Shown here one piece after another: positions 41,366 through 50,836 of a stretch of DNA of 64,000 nucleotides. How positions within the stretch are numbered: the stretch's first letter is position 1; each line of letters starts with the position of its first letter. The stretch is taken from the NCBI RefSeq assembly GCF_030770395.1, contig NZ_CP132480.1, positions 1,287,334 to 1,351,333 on the forward strand, written 5' to 3'. This stretch comes from Telluria beijingensis. Its GTDB lineage: Bacteria > Pseudomonadota > Gammaproteobacteria > Burkholderiales > Burkholderiaceae_D. The notes below the pieces were generated by a model. It searched no databases, had not been told where the DNA came from, and saw nothing but the letters and a program-made list of their open reading frames with translations. The translations under genes were made by a program, and so were the position numbers.

Positions 41366-42274
41366 TCAGATCGCGTTGAACAGCGACAGGCTGCCGATCT
41401 TGGCATAGGCCTTGTAGCTCGCCTGCAGGGCGGTGGAGTAACCGCTGAGTTCAGTGGCGGCGAGGCCCATGTCGAGCGCGCCGATGTCGTTGATCGCGAT
41501 CTTGTTCGACAGGCTGATGTTGGTGTGGTTGTCGTCCAGGGTCTTGATGATGTTCTGGCGTCCGCCCAGGTTGGCGACCTTGCTCGAGAGCAGGGCCTGC
41601 GCATCGTCGAATCCGGCCAGGTTGGCGGTCAGCACGCCGCGCAGGACCGGATCGTTCGGCGAGGCGCCCGGTACGCTGAGGGCCTTGATGCTGGCGTCGA
41701 GCTCGTTCAGCAGTTTCTCGAGACCTTTCAGGTCCTGGTTGGCGGGCTGGGTCAGGCCGTTGCCGACCACGACGTTCTGGGAATCGGTATTGCCCATGAA
41801 GCTATAGCGCGGGACGGCGGCCATCCCATTGTCGATGATTGGCGCGGTCTTGGTGGCGGTGCCCGAGAACAGGTAGTTGCCTTCCTCATCGATGGTGTTG
41901 GCGGTGTAGAACAGGCTGTCGCGCAGCGATTCCAGCGGCACGATCATGGCTTTCAGGTCGTCCGGGGCATTGCTGCCGTCCAGGGCCCAGACCATCAGGT
42001 CGCGGCCCGACGTCATCTCGGTCACCATATTGCTCAGGTAGCCTTCGGACTTGGTCAGGCGCAGCTGCAGCGAAGCGATATTGCTGCGGTACTGGCCGAG
42101 CGTGGTCTCCTCGCGGGCCAGGCGCGACAGGCGCACGCTGTCGACCGGGTCGTCCGAGGGCAGCAGGATGCGCTTCTGGGCATCGATCTGGCGCATGACG
42201 TGGCTGAGCCGCTCCTGGTTGTTCTGGAGCGACTGGTTCATCGTCGACTGGAATTGGGCGGTTGCGATACGCAT
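41366..42274 (-). CDS. flgL: Flagellar hook-associated protein 3 FlgL
   Basis: FlgL joins the hook to the filament together with FlgK. The 302-residue protein has the flagellin-like N-terminus MRIATAQFQSTMNQSLQNNQ with LPSDDPVDSVRLSRLA, and the C-terminal helix TELSGYSTALQASYKAYAKI. It lies ten bases downstream of flgK in the same operon, and the hook-IN-like gene follows. Its start has GGAG upstream (complement of the bases after 42274). Confidence 0.93.
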   Translation of the reverse strand: MRIATAQFQSTMNQSLQNNQERLSHVMRQIDAQKRILLPSDDPVDSVRLSRLAREETTLGQYRSNIASLQLRLTKSEGYLSNMVTEMTSGRDLMVWALDGSNAPDDLKAMIVPLESLRDSLFYTANTIDEEGNYLFSGTATKTAPIIDNGMAAVPRYSFMGNTDSQNVVVGNGLTQPANQDLKGLEKLLNELDASIKALSVPGASPNDPVLRGVLTANLAGFDDAQALLSSKVANLGGRQNIIKTLDDNHTNISLSNKIAINDIGALDMGLAATELSGYSTALQASYKAYAKIGSLSLFNAI

Positions 42275-42284
42275 GGCGTTCTCC

Positions 42285-43658
42285 TTATTGCATCATGGCC
42301 AGGGTGGCATCGAACAGCGAGTTGGCGATCTGGATCACCTGCATGTTCGCCTGGTACATGCGCTGGAATTCCACCAGCTTGACCGCTTCCTCGTCTTCGT
42401 TGACGCCGCTGGTCGATTGCCAGTCGTCGATCGACTGCACGCGCACGGTGTCGGCGGTCTTCAGGGAGGCCTTGTTGATCTTGCTGTCCACCGCCAGCTT
42501 GCCCAGCATCTGGGTGTCGGCGTCGCTCAGCAGCACCTTGCCGATGCCGGGCAGGGTGATCGACTCGCTCTTGAGCGCTGCCAGCTTCAGCAGGTTGCCG
42601 GTATCGCCTGGGGTGCCATTGCTCGAGAAGGCCAGGTCCTGGGCCTTGAAGCCCTCGACGGTCTTGATCATGTTGGCGCCATTGCCGGGGGTATAGACGA
42701 ACAGCGGAGTGCCATTGACTCCCGGGGCGGTGTAGCCGTCCGTCAGCTGATCATTGACCAGCCGGACGACTTCCTGCGCCAGCATGTCGACGTCCTTTTG
42801 CAGCGGCAACAGGGTATTGATCTCGAACTGGGTCAGGCCGCCCAGTTGGCCGCCCAGCTTGCTGGCGTCGAGGGTGAAGGTCGAGTTGGCGAAGGTGACC
42901 GAGAACGCCTGCGGCGAATCGGCGGTCGCGGCCGCCTTGAGGCTGCCGTGCATGCTGCCGATTACCAGCGCCTGGCCGCCCTTGAGCGAGACGTCGCGGC
43001 TGCCGTCCGGATTGTCCGAGACTTCCAGCCCCATCTTGGCGGACAGGTCATCGATGGCCTGGTCGCGCGCGTCGATCAGGCTCGAGGCCGACACGCCGCT
43101 GGCCTGGGTCTCGATGATCTTCTGGTTCAGGCGGGCGATGGTCGAGATGTCGACGTTGGCCGAGTCGACCAGGGCGCTGCGCTGCTGGCGCACCGAGGTC
43201 AGCTGCGAGTTGAAGACATTGTTCAGGCCATTGAAGCGTTCGCCCATCAGGTTGGCCGCGGTCAGCACCTGCTGGCGCAGCGGGGTCGAGCCGGGATCGC
43301 CCGCGACCGCATTGATCGCCTTGAAGAAGTCGTCGATGCCGGCCGACAGGCTGGCCGAGCTGTCGCCCATCACGCTCTCGAGCTGGGTCAGGTATTGCTG
43401 CGACTGCGAGTAGGCGCCCAGTTCCGAATTGGCGCGCCACATGGCCTGGGTCTTGTAGCTGTCCGAAAAGCGCAGCAGCGAGGTCACCTGCACGCCATTG
43501 CCGGCCGAGCGGCCGCTGGCACCCGGACCGAGCGCCATCAGGAGCGCCGACTGGCGGGTATAGCCCTTGGTCTGCAGGTTGGCGATATTGTGGCTGCTGG
43601 CCGCCAGGGCGATCTGGGCGGCGAGGGCGCCGGAGAGGGCATTGTTGATGATCGTCAT
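42285..43658 (-). CDS. flgK: Flagellar hook-associated protein 1 FlgK (short form)
   Basis: FlgK is the first hook-filament junction protein. The 457-residue protein has the rod/hook N-terminal motif SSHNIANLQTKGYTRQ (21-36) and the C-terminal helix NEDEEAVKLVEFQRMYQANM. It is about 90 residues shorter than E. coli FlgK (547), mostly in the central domain, like the FlgK proteins of lateral flagellar systems. A 70-base gap before it holds the palindrome GTTAACC-TG-GGTTAAC and a weak sigma-28-like TAAA-N15-GCC pattern on the minus strand. Confidence 0.93.
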   Translation of the reverse strand: MTIINNALSGALAAQIALAASSHNIANLQTKGYTRQSALLMALGPGASGRSAGNGVQVTSLLRFSDSYKTQAMWRANSELGAYSQSQQYLTQLESVMGDSSASLSAGIDDFFKAINAVAGDPGSTPLRQQVLTAANLMGERFNGLNNVFNSQLTSVRQQRSALVDSANVDISTIARLNQKIIETQASGVSASSLIDARDQAIDDLSAKMGLEVSDNPDGSRDVSLKGGQALVIGSMHGSLKAAATADSPQAFSVTFANSTFTLDASKLGGQLGGLTQFEINTLLPLQKDVDMLAQEVVRLVNDQLTDGYTAPGVNGTPLFVYTPGNGANMIKTVEGFKAQDLAFSSNGTPGDTGNLLKLAALKSESITLPGIGKVLLSDADTQMLGKLAVDSKINKASLKTADTVRVQSIDDWQSTSGVNEDEEAVKLVEFQRMYQANMQVIQIANSLFDATLAMMQ

Positions 43659-43683
43659 GATGCGAATTCGTCCTCGAGACAGT

Positions 43684-43699
43684 GTTAACCTGGGTTAAC
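43684..43699. promoter_or_regulatory. Palindrome in the flgJ-flgK gap
   Basis: GTTAACC (43684-43690) and GGTTAAC (43693-43699) form a perfect 7-bp inverted repeat around TG, 26 bases upstream of the flgK start. It could be an operator or part of a late flagellar promoter region. Confidence 0.45.
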
Positions 43700-43728
43700 C
43701 TCATAAGGCGACCGATTATTGCTGTTTA

Positions 43729-44076
43729 TTAAGTTTTTTTCTGCTGGGCGGCGGCCGCGCCCGGCACCAGCTGGCGCAGGATGGCGTCGGCGATGCCGAA
43801 GGCGCGCTGGCCGGCCATATTCCCGGCCAGCAGGTCGTCGGCCATGTCCTGCATGTCCTGGTTGACGCGGTTGTTGAAGACGCTGTCCTCGTCCGCCATC
43901 TCGCGGGTCGAGGCGCGCATCGTGCGCAGCATGTGGCTCACAAAAAAGCGTTCGAACTCGACCGCGGCCTCGGTGGCTTTCGCCACATAGGCCGGATCGA
44001 GCCGCTCGTCGGCGGGCGCGACCGCGGGCTCGGCCGCCGGGTTCGCGAGAGTGTGGCGCGGGTCGTCGATGCGCAT
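43729..44076 (-). CDS. flgJ: FlgJ-type rod-binding protein (N-terminal domain only)
   Basis: This 115-residue protein corresponds to the N-terminal rod-cap domain of FlgJ: KATEAAVEFERFFVSHMLRTMRAS, then DMQDMADDLLAGNMAGQRAFGIADAILRQL. It lacks the C-terminal peptidoglycan hydrolase domain of the enterobacterial 313-residue protein, and that activity is encoded separately at 50837-51574. Single-domain FlgJ is known in several lineages including lateral systems. The start shares bases with the flgI stop (TGATG), so it is coupled to flgI. Confidence 0.9.
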   Translation of the reverse strand: MRIDDPRHTLANPAAEPAVAPADERLDPAYVAKATEAAVEFERFFVSHMLRTMRASTREMADEDSVFNNRVNQDMQDMADDLLAGNMAGQRAFGIADAILRQLVPGAAAAQQKKT

Positions 44077-45185
44077 CAGATCACCACCAGTTCGCCTTCG
44101 ATCGCGCCGGCCTGGTCCAGGGCCTGCAGGATCGCCATGATGTCGTCGGGCGAGGCGCCCAGGCTGTTCACGGTGTCGATGATGGTCTGCAGGCGCGCGC
44201 CCGGCGGCCAGCGGAACATCTGGCCCGAGCCCTGGTCGACCGACAGTTTCGATTCCGGTGTCACCGCGGTCTGGCCGCGCGCGAACGGGCCCGGCTGGCT
44301 GACGCGCGAGCTTTCCGAGATGATGACCTTGAGCGCGCCATGGGTCACGGCGGCCGCCTTCACGCGCAGGCCGTCGGCGATGACGACGGTGCCGGTGCGC
44401 GAGTTGAACACCACCTTCGGCACCTCGATGCTGGCTTCCACGCTCATCGCGTTCAGGCTGGCCACGAACGCGACGCGCTCGGTCGGATTCTCGGGGGCGA
44501 TGACTTCGACACTGGTGCCGTCCAGCGTGGTGGCGATCGGGCCGTAGCGCTTGTTGATCGCATTGACCACATTGGTGGCGGTCTCGAAATGCGGCTGGCG
44601 CAGGCGCAGCATCACTTGCGGGCGGGTCGCGAAATCGGTCGCGATCTCGCGCTCGATCATGGCGCCGTTCGGCACGCGGCCGGCGGTCGGGGTGTTGACG
44701 GTGACCGAGGAACCGCTGCGGCCGGTGGCGTTCAGGCCGCCGACCACCACATTGCCCTGGGCCAGGGCGTAGATCTCGTTGTCGGCCGCGCGCAGTTGCG
44801 TCAGCAGCAGGGTCCCGCCGCGCAGGCTCTTGGCGTCGCCCAGCGACGACACCGTGACGTCGATGCTCTGGCCGCGGCGGTAGCCTGGCGGGAAGGTCGC
44901 CGAGACCATGACGGCGGCCACGTTCTTGTTCTTGGCGTCCTCGCCTTCGGGCAGGCGCACGCCGAACTGCTTGAGCATATTGATGACCGACTGGCTGGCG
45001 AACTTGACCTGGGTCGAGTCGCCCGAACCGTTCAGGCCCACCACCAGGCCATAGCCGACCAGCGGGTTTTCGCGCACGCCTTCGACGCTGACCAGGTTGC
45101 GCAGGGCCTGGGCCGCCGAGGCGGGCAGGGCGGCGCCGGCCAGCAGCGCGGCGAGGAACAGGGGGGCAATGCGGCGCAGGTTCAT
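44076..45185 (-). CDS. flgI: Flagellar P-ring protein FlgI
   Basis: FlgI builds the periplasmic P ring around the rod. The 369-residue protein has a cleavable signal ending near ASA|A (about residue 24), then [29 protein letters not shown]. Conserved stretches [20 protein letters not shown] and [19 protein letters not shown] are present, and the end [21 protein letters not shown] is typical. Gap to flgH is seven bases. Length matches the family (E. coli 365). Confidence 0.96.
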   Translation of the reverse strand: MNLRRIAPLFLAALLAGAALPASAAQALRNLVSVEGVRENPLVGYGLVVGLNGSGDSTQVKFASQSVINMLKQFGVRLPEGEDAKNKNVAAVMVSATFPPGYRRGQSIDVTVSSLGDAKSLRGGTLLLTQLRAADNEIYALAQGNVVVGGLNATGRSGSSVTVNTPTAGRVPNGAMIEREIATDFATRPQVMLRLRQPHFETATNVVNAINKRYGPIATTLDGTSVEVIAPENPTERVAFVASLNAMSVEASIEVPKVVFNSRTGTVVIADGLRVKAAAVTHGALKVIISESSRVSQPGPFARGQTAVTPESKLSVDQGSGQMFRWPPGARLQTIIDTVNSLGASPDDIMAILQALDQAGAIEGELVVI

Positions 45186-45192
45186 GTCATCC

Positions 45193-45846
45193 TCAGAACG
45201 GCATCAGGGGGCTGTTGAAGAAGCGCGTCAGCCAGCCCGGCTGGTTGGCGTCGGCCAGCGCGCCGCGCGCCGAATAGGCGATGCGGGCATTGGCCACGCG
45301 CAGCGAGGACACGCGGTTGTCGGCGTCGACGTCGGCGGCGCGCACGAAGCCCTTCAGGCGCACGAATTCCTCGCCCTGGTTCAGCATCAGGTTCTTTTCG
45401 CCGGCCACCCGCAGCAGGCCGTTGGGCAGCACTTCCTGCACGATCACGGTCAGCGAACCGGACAGGGCGTTCTGCTGGGTGCTGGTGGCGTCGCCCTGGA
45501 AATCGCGGTCGGCCGTGATGTCCACGGCCGCCTTGTCGTACACCTTGCCCAGCGCCGCCAGCGGCGAGATGCCGATCGACGACCCCTTCGAGATGCTGGT
45601 GCCGGCGCGCTTGCTGGCCTGGGTCGTCTCCTGCAGGATCACGGTGACGGCGTCGCCCACGCGGTAGGCGCGGCTGTCCGAGGTCAGAGAGACGGTGTCG
45701 GCGGTGAACACGCCGCCCGAGACGCCGCCGCGCGCCATGCGCTGCAGCGGCATGTGGTCGTCGTCGTCGTCGCGCATGGCGACCTGCGCCGGCGTGGCGC
45801 AGCCGGCCAGCACCACGATGCACAGGAGGGCGGCCAGGTGTTTCAT
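45193..45846 (-). CDS. flgH: Flagellar L-ring lipoprotein FlgH
   Basis: FlgH forms the outer-membrane L ring. The 217-residue protein has a lipoprotein signal with LAGC and Cys16 as lipid site, the family region [27 protein letters not shown] and the end NPLMPF. It overlaps the flgG stop by one base (TGATG), so expression is coupled. Length is close to E. coli FlgH (232). Confidence 0.95.
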   Translation of the reverse strand: MKHLAALLCIVVLAGCATPAQVAMRDDDDDHMPLQRMARGGVSGGVFTADTVSLTSDSRAYRVGDAVTVILQETTQASKRAGTSISKGSSIGISPLAALGKVYDKAAVDITADRDFQGDATSTQQNALSGSLTVIVQEVLPNGLLRVAGEKNLMLNQGEEFVRLKGFVRAADVDADNRVSSLRVANARIAYSARGALADANQPGWLTRFFNSPLMPF

Positions 45847-46631
45847 CAGCGCGCCGCCTGCGACAGGTATTGCAGCATATTGTCGGCCGCCGACAGCACC
45901 TTGGTATTCATCTCGTAGGTGCGCTGGGCCGCGATCATGTCGACCATCTCTTCGACCACCTGCACGTTCGAGCCTTCCAGCGCGCCCTGCTTCAGGGTGC
46001 CGAAGGCGGCGTCGCCCGGACGGCCCTCGTTCGGCGCGCCGCTGGCGGCGGTTTCCTGGAACAGGTTGTCGCCCAGGGCCAGGAGGCCGGTCGGGTTGAT
46101 GAAGGCGGTCAGGTTGAGCTGGCCGATTTCCTGCGGCGCTGGCTGGTTGGGGAAGGTCACCGAGACCACGCCGTTCTCGCCGATGGTGATGCCGCTGGCA
46201 TTCTGCGGAATCGTGATCTGCGGCACGATGGCCAGGCCCTGGGCATTGGTCAGCGTGCCGTTCGGGTCGACCTTCAGCTGGCCGGCGCGGGTGTAGGCCG
46301 GTTCGCCGGTCGGACGCAGCACCTGCAGGAAGCCGGCGCCCGAGATGGCGACGTCGAGCGGCTGGCTGGTGGTTTGCAGGTTACCGTTGGTGAAGGCCTT
46401 CTGGGTGCCGACGACGCGCACGCCGTTGCCGAGCTGGACGCCGCCGTTGACGGTGTTGTCGGCATTCTGGGCGCCCGGCTGCGAATCGACCTGGTAGAAC
46501 AGGTCTTCGAACACGACGCGGTCGCGCTTGTAGCCGACGGTGTTGACGTTGGCCAGGTTGTTGGCGATGGCCTGCAGCTTGGCATCCTGTGCCTGCACGC
46601 CGGTCTTGCTGATCCACATTGCTGGATTCAT
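45846..46631 (-). CDS. flgG: Flagellar distal rod protein FlgG
   Basis: FlgG forms the distal rod. The 261-residue protein begins MNPAMWISKTGVQAQDAKLQ, has the ANNLANVNTVGYKRDR rod motif, the LDVAISGAGFLQV stretch, and ends EEMVDMIAAQRTYEMNTK and AADNMLQYLSQAAR. Length matches E. coli FlgG (260). It follows flgF by 30 bases. Confidence 0.96.
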   Translation of the reverse strand: MNPAMWISKTGVQAQDAKLQAIANNLANVNTVGYKRDRVVFEDLFYQVDSQPGAQNADNTVNGGVQLGNGVRVVGTQKAFTNGNLQTTSQPLDVAISGAGFLQVLRPTGEPAYTRAGQLKVDPNGTLTNAQGLAIVPQITIPQNASGITIGENGVVSVTFPNQPAPQEIGQLNLTAFINPTGLLALGDNLFQETAASGAPNEGRPGDAAFGTLKQGALEGSNVQVVEEMVDMIAAQRTYEMNTKVLSAADNMLQYLSQAAR

Positions 46632-46661
46632 GGTTGCTCCCTAATTAAATGTGCTGGCGGC

Positions 46662-47387
46662 TCAGGCGCCGATGAGGCGGTTGCCCGATTCGTTCATGCT
46701 GTCGCTGGCCTTGAACATCTTCATCTGCAGTTCGAAGCTGCGGTTCAGGCTCATCACGGCCACCATCTCTTCCACCGCCGAGACGTTGCTGCCCTCGAGG
46801 GCGCCGCCGCGCACGGTGACGTTCGGGTCCGCGGCCAGCGGTTCGCCGTCGCGCGGCACGATCAGGCCGGACTCGTTCTTGGCCAGCTGGGCGCCTTCGG
46901 CGCTGACCAGTCGCAGGCGGTCGATGATCTGGGTGATGGTGCCGCCTTCGGGCAGCACCGAGATGGTGCCGTCCTTGGCGATGTCGACCGCGGTGTGCGG
47001 CGGCAGCACGATCGGCCCGCCTTCGCCCAGCAGCGGCCGGCCGCCCACCGTCAGCGCGCCATCGGCGTCGATGGCGATGGCGCCGGCACGGGTGTACGCT
47101 TCGCCCTCACCGAACTCGACCGCCAGGTAGCCGTTGCCGTTGACGGCCACGTCCAGCGCGCGGCCGGTGTCGCGCACCGTGCCGTTGCGGGTCGAGACGG
47201 CATCGGCCACGCCGCGCGACAGGTGCACGTCGTCGTAGCCATAGCCGGCCAGCGCCTGGGTCGATGCGAGCTCGATATTGGCGCGAAAGCCGGGCGTGTC
47301 GGCATTGGCCAGGTTGTTGGCGCGCACCTGCTGTGCGTGCAGGGTGCGCTGGGCGGCGCTGACGGCGGTGAAGATGAACTTGTCCAT
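46662..47387 (-). CDS. flgF: Flagellar proximal rod protein FlgF
   Basis: FlgF is a proximal rod protein. The 241-residue protein has MDKFIFTAVSAAQRTLHAQQ, RANNLANADTPGFRAN, ALDVAVNGNGYLAVE and the C-terminal helix VEEMVAVMSLNRSFELQMKM. It is ten bases from the flgE stop. Length is close to E. coli FlgF (251). Confidence 0.95.
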   Translation of the reverse strand: MDKFIFTAVSAAQRTLHAQQVRANNLANADTPGFRANIELASTQALAGYGYDDVHLSRGVADAVSTRNGTVRDTGRALDVAVNGNGYLAVEFGEGEAYTRAGAIAIDADGALTVGGRPLLGEGGPIVLPPHTAVDIAKDGTISVLPEGGTITQIIDRLRLVSAEGAQLAKNESGLIVPRDGEPLAADPNVTVRGGALEGSNVSAVEEMVAVMSLNRSFELQMKMFKASDSMNESGNRLIGA

Positions 47388-47396
47388 GGCCTGTGC

Positions 47397-48587
47397 TTAC
47401 AGCGCCTGCATCAGCGACTGCATCATCTGGTTCTCGGCGGTGATCACCTTCGAGTTGGCCTGGTAGTTGCGCTGCGAGGTCATCAGGCCGACCAGTTCCG
47501 CCGTGATGTCCACGTTCGAGCCTTCCAGCGAACCCTTGGACAGCTTGCCGGCCAGGCCGACGCCCGGCGTGGAATACAGCGGCGCGCCCGAGTTGGCGTT
47601 GGCGATCCACGAGGTGTCGCTGGTCGGGACCAGGCTGCTTTCGTCCGGGAAGGTGGCGAGCGCCACGGTGCCCACGACCTGCTGCTGTTCGTTGCTGTAC
47701 TTGGCGACGATGGAACCGTCCTCGGCCATCTCGACGCCGACGAAGGTGCCCGAGGAGTAGCCGTTGGCGCGGTTGGTGTTATTGGTCGCCGCACCGCCGA
47801 ACTTGGTGGTGGTGGCGTAGTCGAAGGTGAACACGAGCGGCTCGGCGCCGGGCGCGTTGATCGTCAGCGCCGGCCCGGTCGTCCCGCCTGCCTCGATGCG
47901 GCCATTCAGGTCGAATTCCAGGTCGAAGGTGGCGGCGGCCACGGGCTCCGCGCCGTTCAGGCTGTAGCGCACCGTGACGACATCGTCGTCCGTCTTGAGG
48001 AAGTATTGCGACACCGTGTGCTCGGTGCCCAGCGAATCGTAGACCACCGACTGCTTGACCATGCTGTAGGTGTTGGCGTCCTCGAAGTCGAAGTCGTCGG
48101 CATCCTTGACCGGCCAGTCGTTCGACATATTGCCCGAGTAGGCGACGCGGGTGCTGGCCACGGCCGGAATCTGGCCGGTCGGGATGGAAATGTCGCCCAT
48201 GGCGCCCATCACGCCATTCTCGGTCTTGCCATAGCCCTGCACGCGCTTGCCGGTGGCGTCGATCAGGAAGCCGTCGGCATTGGTGTTGAAGATGCCGACG
48301 CGCGAGTACGAGACCACGCCCTGGGCGTCGCGGCTGGTAAAGAAGCCGCGGCCGAGGATGGCGGCGTCGAGGCCGCGGCCGGTGGTCTGCAGGCTGCCGT
48401 TCTTGCCGATGTCCTGGGTCAGCGAGCCCACCTGCACGCCATTGGCCATGTCGCCCGCATAGACCGAAGCGAAGTTGGCGCGGCTGCCCTTGAAGCCATA
48501 GGTGCCGGCGTTGGCGATATTGTTCGACAGGGTGTTCAGCTGCTCGTTGATGGCCTGGATGCCCGACAGGGCGATATTGAAGCTCAT
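47397..48587 (-). CDS. flgE: Flagellar hook protein FlgE
   Basis: FlgE polymerises into the hook. The 396-residue protein starts MSFNIALSGIQAINEQLNTL with SNNIANAGTYGFKGSRANF, has the D1 motif GLDAAILGRGFFTSRDAQG, and ends ELVGLMTSQRNYQANSKVI and MMQSLMQAL. Length matches E. coli FlgE (402). It is 14 bases after flgD. Confidence 0.96.
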   Translation of the reverse strand: MSFNIALSGIQAINEQLNTLSNNIANAGTYGFKGSRANFASVYAGDMANGVQVGSLTQDIGKNGSLQTTGRGLDAAILGRGFFTSRDAQGVVSYSRVGIFNTNADGFLIDATGKRVQGYGKTENGVMGAMGDISIPTGQIPAVASTRVAYSGNMSNDWPVKDADDFDFEDANTYSMVKQSVVYDSLGTEHTVSQYFLKTDDDVVTVRYSLNGAEPVAAATFDLEFDLNGRIEAGGTTGPALTINAPGAEPLVFTFDYATTTKFGGAATNNTNRANGYSSGTFVGVEMAEDGSIVAKYSNEQQQVVGTVALATFPDESSLVPTSDTSWIANANSGAPLYSTPGVGLAGKLSKGSLEGSNVDITAELVGLMTSQRNYQANSKVITAENQMMQSLMQAL

Positions 48588-48601
48588 GGGGAATCCTTCG
48601 A

Positions 48602-49279
48602 TTAGTTGGTGAACGCCAGGTCGGCGGATTTGTCTTTGCCGTGGAAACCGGTGATCCAGCCCGGCTCGACTTCGCCGACGCCGGCCACCTGCATCAGGAT
48701 GCCGCCGTTGGCGTCGAGGCGCACGCTGTTCAGGCGGCCATTGATTTCGATCGCGGGCTTGGTGCCGTCCGACGCTTCGGCGGCAATGCTGTACTTGCCG
48801 GGCGGCAGGCCGAGCTTGGCCGGGTCGATGGTGAATTCCTGGCCGCCGATGCCGTGCGGCGGCAGTTCGATCCTAGTCTGCTTGCCGGCCACGTCGGTCA
48901 GGATGACGTGGGTCAGGGGGCTGGCGCCTTCGAGCCGCACATTGCCGCTGATCGCGGTATCGCCCAGTTCGACGCGGCTGGTCTCGACCGAGACCTGGCT
49001 GCCGACCTGGCCGCCCATCGTCAGCACCTGCAGGCTCTGCAGCATGGCGGCGCTGGCGGCCGTGGTCTGGGTCATGTTTTCCAGCGCCTCGGTCTGCGAC
49101 AGCTGCGACAGCTGGTTCACGAAAGTGGCCGGATCGGAGGGCGCCAGTGGATCCTGGTTGCGGATCTGCGCGACCAGCAGCTTGGTGAACATGTCCTTGT
49201 TCTCGCTCATCGGCACGCCGGGCGGACGCTCGTTGCCGTAGTTGGCGCCGAAGCCGAAGTTGGTATTGGTGGTGACCAT
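48602..49279 (-). CDS. flgD: Flagellar hook-capping protein FlgD
   Basis: FlgD is the hook assembly scaffold. The 225-residue protein has the conserved N-terminal segment MFTKLLVAQIRNQDPLAPSD with ATFVNQLSQLSQTEALENM, followed by a FlgD Ig-like / Tudor part. It is typical in length (E. coli 231) and starts two bases after the flgC stop. Confidence 0.95.
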   Translation of the reverse strand: MVTTNTNFGFGANYGNERPPGVPMSENKDMFTKLLVAQIRNQDPLAPSDPATFVNQLSQLSQTEALENMTQTTAASAAMLQSLQVLTMGGQVGSQVSVETSRVELGDTAISGNVRLEGASPLTHVILTDVAGKQTRIELPPHGIGGQEFTIDPAKLGLPPGKYSIAAEASDGTKPAIEINGRLNSVRLDANGGILMQVAGVGEVEPGWITGFHGKDKSADLAFTN

Positions 49280-49281
49280 GA

Positions 49282-49686
49282 TCAGCTTTCTCCCATGCGG
49301 ATCAGGGACTGCTGCATCGACTTGATGCGGCCCATGACCTCGACGTTGGTTTCGAAGGCGCGCGAGGCGGCCATCATGTCGGCCATCTCGGCCACTTCAT
49401 TGACGTTGGCGTAGAACACCATGCCGTCGGCGTCGGCCAGCGGATTGTCCGGCTCGTGCACGCGGCGCAGCGGTTCGCTCGACTGCACCACGTCCAGCAC
49501 GGCCACCTTGGCCACGCCTTGGCCGTCGAGCATGGCGGAAAACACGGGCTTCCTGGCGCGGTAGGCCTCGGCCTCGGTAGTGGCCACGGCATTCGCATTG
49601 GCCAGGTTGCTGGCGATCGTGTTCATGCGCACGGTCTGGGCCGCCATGGCCGAACCAGCGATGAGGGAAATGTCCTTGAAACCCAT
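49282..49686 (-). CDS. flgC: Flagellar rod protein FlgC
   Basis: FlgC is a proximal rod protein. The 134-residue protein carries the rod motif (NTIASNLANANAVATTEAEA), the YRARKPVF stretch and the C-terminal NEVAEMADMMAASRAFETNV. It matches E. coli FlgC in length (134). It is ten bases after flgB. Confidence 0.95.
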   Translation of the reverse strand: MGFKDISLIAGSAMAAQTVRMNTIASNLANANAVATTEAEAYRARKPVFSAMLDGQGVAKVAVLDVVQSSEPLRRVHEPDNPLADADGMVFYANVNEVAEMADMMAASRAFETNVEVMGRIKSMQQSLIRMGES

Positions 49687-49696
49687 TCAGCGCTCC

Positions 49697-50056
49697 TTAT
49701 TGGCCGGTGATGGCTTTGTTCAGGCCGCGCAGCTTCATATTGATGAAGGTCAGGCTGGTCTGGAAATCGGAAGCGTTCTGAGAGAAGGCCGCCTGCTCGA
49801 CGCCGATCTCGACGGTATTGCCGTCGGCGCTGGGGTGATAGGGCACGCGGAACAGCGGTCCGTCCTCGGAAAGCGTGGGGGCGCCATCCTCGGCATCCAT
49901 CCGGTCCTGCAGCACGGCGGCGAAGTCGATGTCGCGCGCCGTATAGCCCGGCGTGCTTTCGTTGGCGATGTTCGCGGCCAGCACGCGGGTGCGTTCGGCG
50001 CGCAGCTGGAGCGCGTCGGCGCTGACGCCGAGTGCTTCCTTGAAATTAATCGACAT
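49697..50056 (-). CDS. flgB: Flagellar rod protein FlgB
   Basis: FlgB is a proximal rod protein. The 119-residue product begins MSINFKEALGVSADALQLRA and has RVLAANIANESTPGYTARDI; the end resembles the FlgB C-terminal helix. The ATG at 50056 has GGAG upstream, so the longer frame to 50146, which runs through the divergent promoter region, is rejected. It is first in the flgB-L operon and divergent from flgA, with a 68-base gap. Confidence 0.93.
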   Translation of the reverse strand: MSINFKEALGVSADALQLRAERTRVLAANIANESTPGYTARDIDFAAVLQDRMDAEDGAPTLSEDGPLFRVPYHPSADGNTVEIGVEQAAFSQNASDFQTSLTFINMKLRGLNKAITGQ

Positions 50057-50124
50057 GGCGATTCTCCAGTGAACTGCAGTGAGTTTGGTTAGAATGGGTC
50101 TTTCCGCCTGACCCGTATTGTCCA

Positions 50125-50832
50125 ATGATAGATTTCCGTAGGGCAACTATTAGTATTGTAACCTGTCTGTTGTGCACCACAGCGTGGTCGGCGCAAACTC
50201 TTTCCGTACAGATAGAAAACGCGGCGCGCGAGCAGCTCGAGAAGGGCGCCGATGCCCTCGGGCTGGGCGATCCGCAGTTCGACCTGGCCGTGTCCAGCAG
50301 CCGCCCGCCGCCCGAATGCAAGGGGGAAGTCAGCATCGAAGCGGTCGACGTGCGCCAGCCGGCGCGCATGCGTTTCGTCGCGCGCTGCCCGGACGGCAAG
50401 GGCTGGCGCCACGACTTCGTGGTGCGCGCGCGCATCTCGGCGCTGGTGGCGGTGACGGCGGTCCCGGTGGCGGCCAACCGCGAACTGGTCGAGTCCGACG
50501 TCACGCTCGAGCGGCGCGACATCACCCAGGTGCGCGACCCGATCGGCATGCTGGAGGAAGCGGTCGGCCAGTCCAGCCGGCGCAGCCTGCGCGCGGGCGA
50601 AGTCCTGCGCGCCAGCCAGCTGGTGGCGCCGATCGCCGTCAAGCGCGGCGACGCCGTGGTCATGACCGCGCGCCAGGACGGCATCGAAGTCAGCATGGCA
50701 GGCGAGGCGCTCGACGCCGGCGCGCGCGGCGCCGTGGTGCGGGTCAAGAACAGCGCCAGCGGCCAGGTGGTGCGCATGCGCGTGCTGGGCGCCGGCGCCG
50801 TGCAGCCGATCGATATGCCGCTGGGCGAGTAA
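50125..50832 (+). CDS. flgA: Flagellar P-ring assembly chaperone FlgA
   Basis: FlgA is the periplasmic chaperone for P-ring (FlgI) assembly. The 235-residue protein has a signal peptide ending near WSA|Q (about residue 23) and the C-terminal SAF-type region VPVAANRELVESDVTLERRD ... GEVLRASQLVAPIAVKRGD, with the end NSASGQVVRMRVLGAG. It is the only plus-strand gene in the flagellar locus, divergent from flgB and convergent with the glucosaminidase gene, with only four bases between stops. In many species flgA sits next to flgMN on the same side, as here by proximity. Confidence 0.93.
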   Translation: MIDFRRATISIVTCLLCTTAWSAQTLSVQIENAAREQLEKGADALGLGDPQFDLAVSSSRPPPECKGEVSIEAVDVRQPARMRFVARCPDGKGWRHDFVVRARISALVAVTAVPVAANRELVESDVTLERRDITQVRDPIGMLEEAVGQSSRRSLRAGEVLRASQLVAPIAVKRGDAVVMTARQDGIEVSMAGEALDAGARGAVVRVKNSASGQVVRMRVLGAGAVQPIDMPLGE

Positions 50833-50836
50833 GGCT

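Noticed and set aside
45870..48605. Long plus-strand frames in the flagellar locus (45870-48605, 54147-57044, 56666-59089 and others)
   Set aside because: They are shadows of consecutive flagellar genes on the minus strand with ribosome-binding sites and short overlaps.
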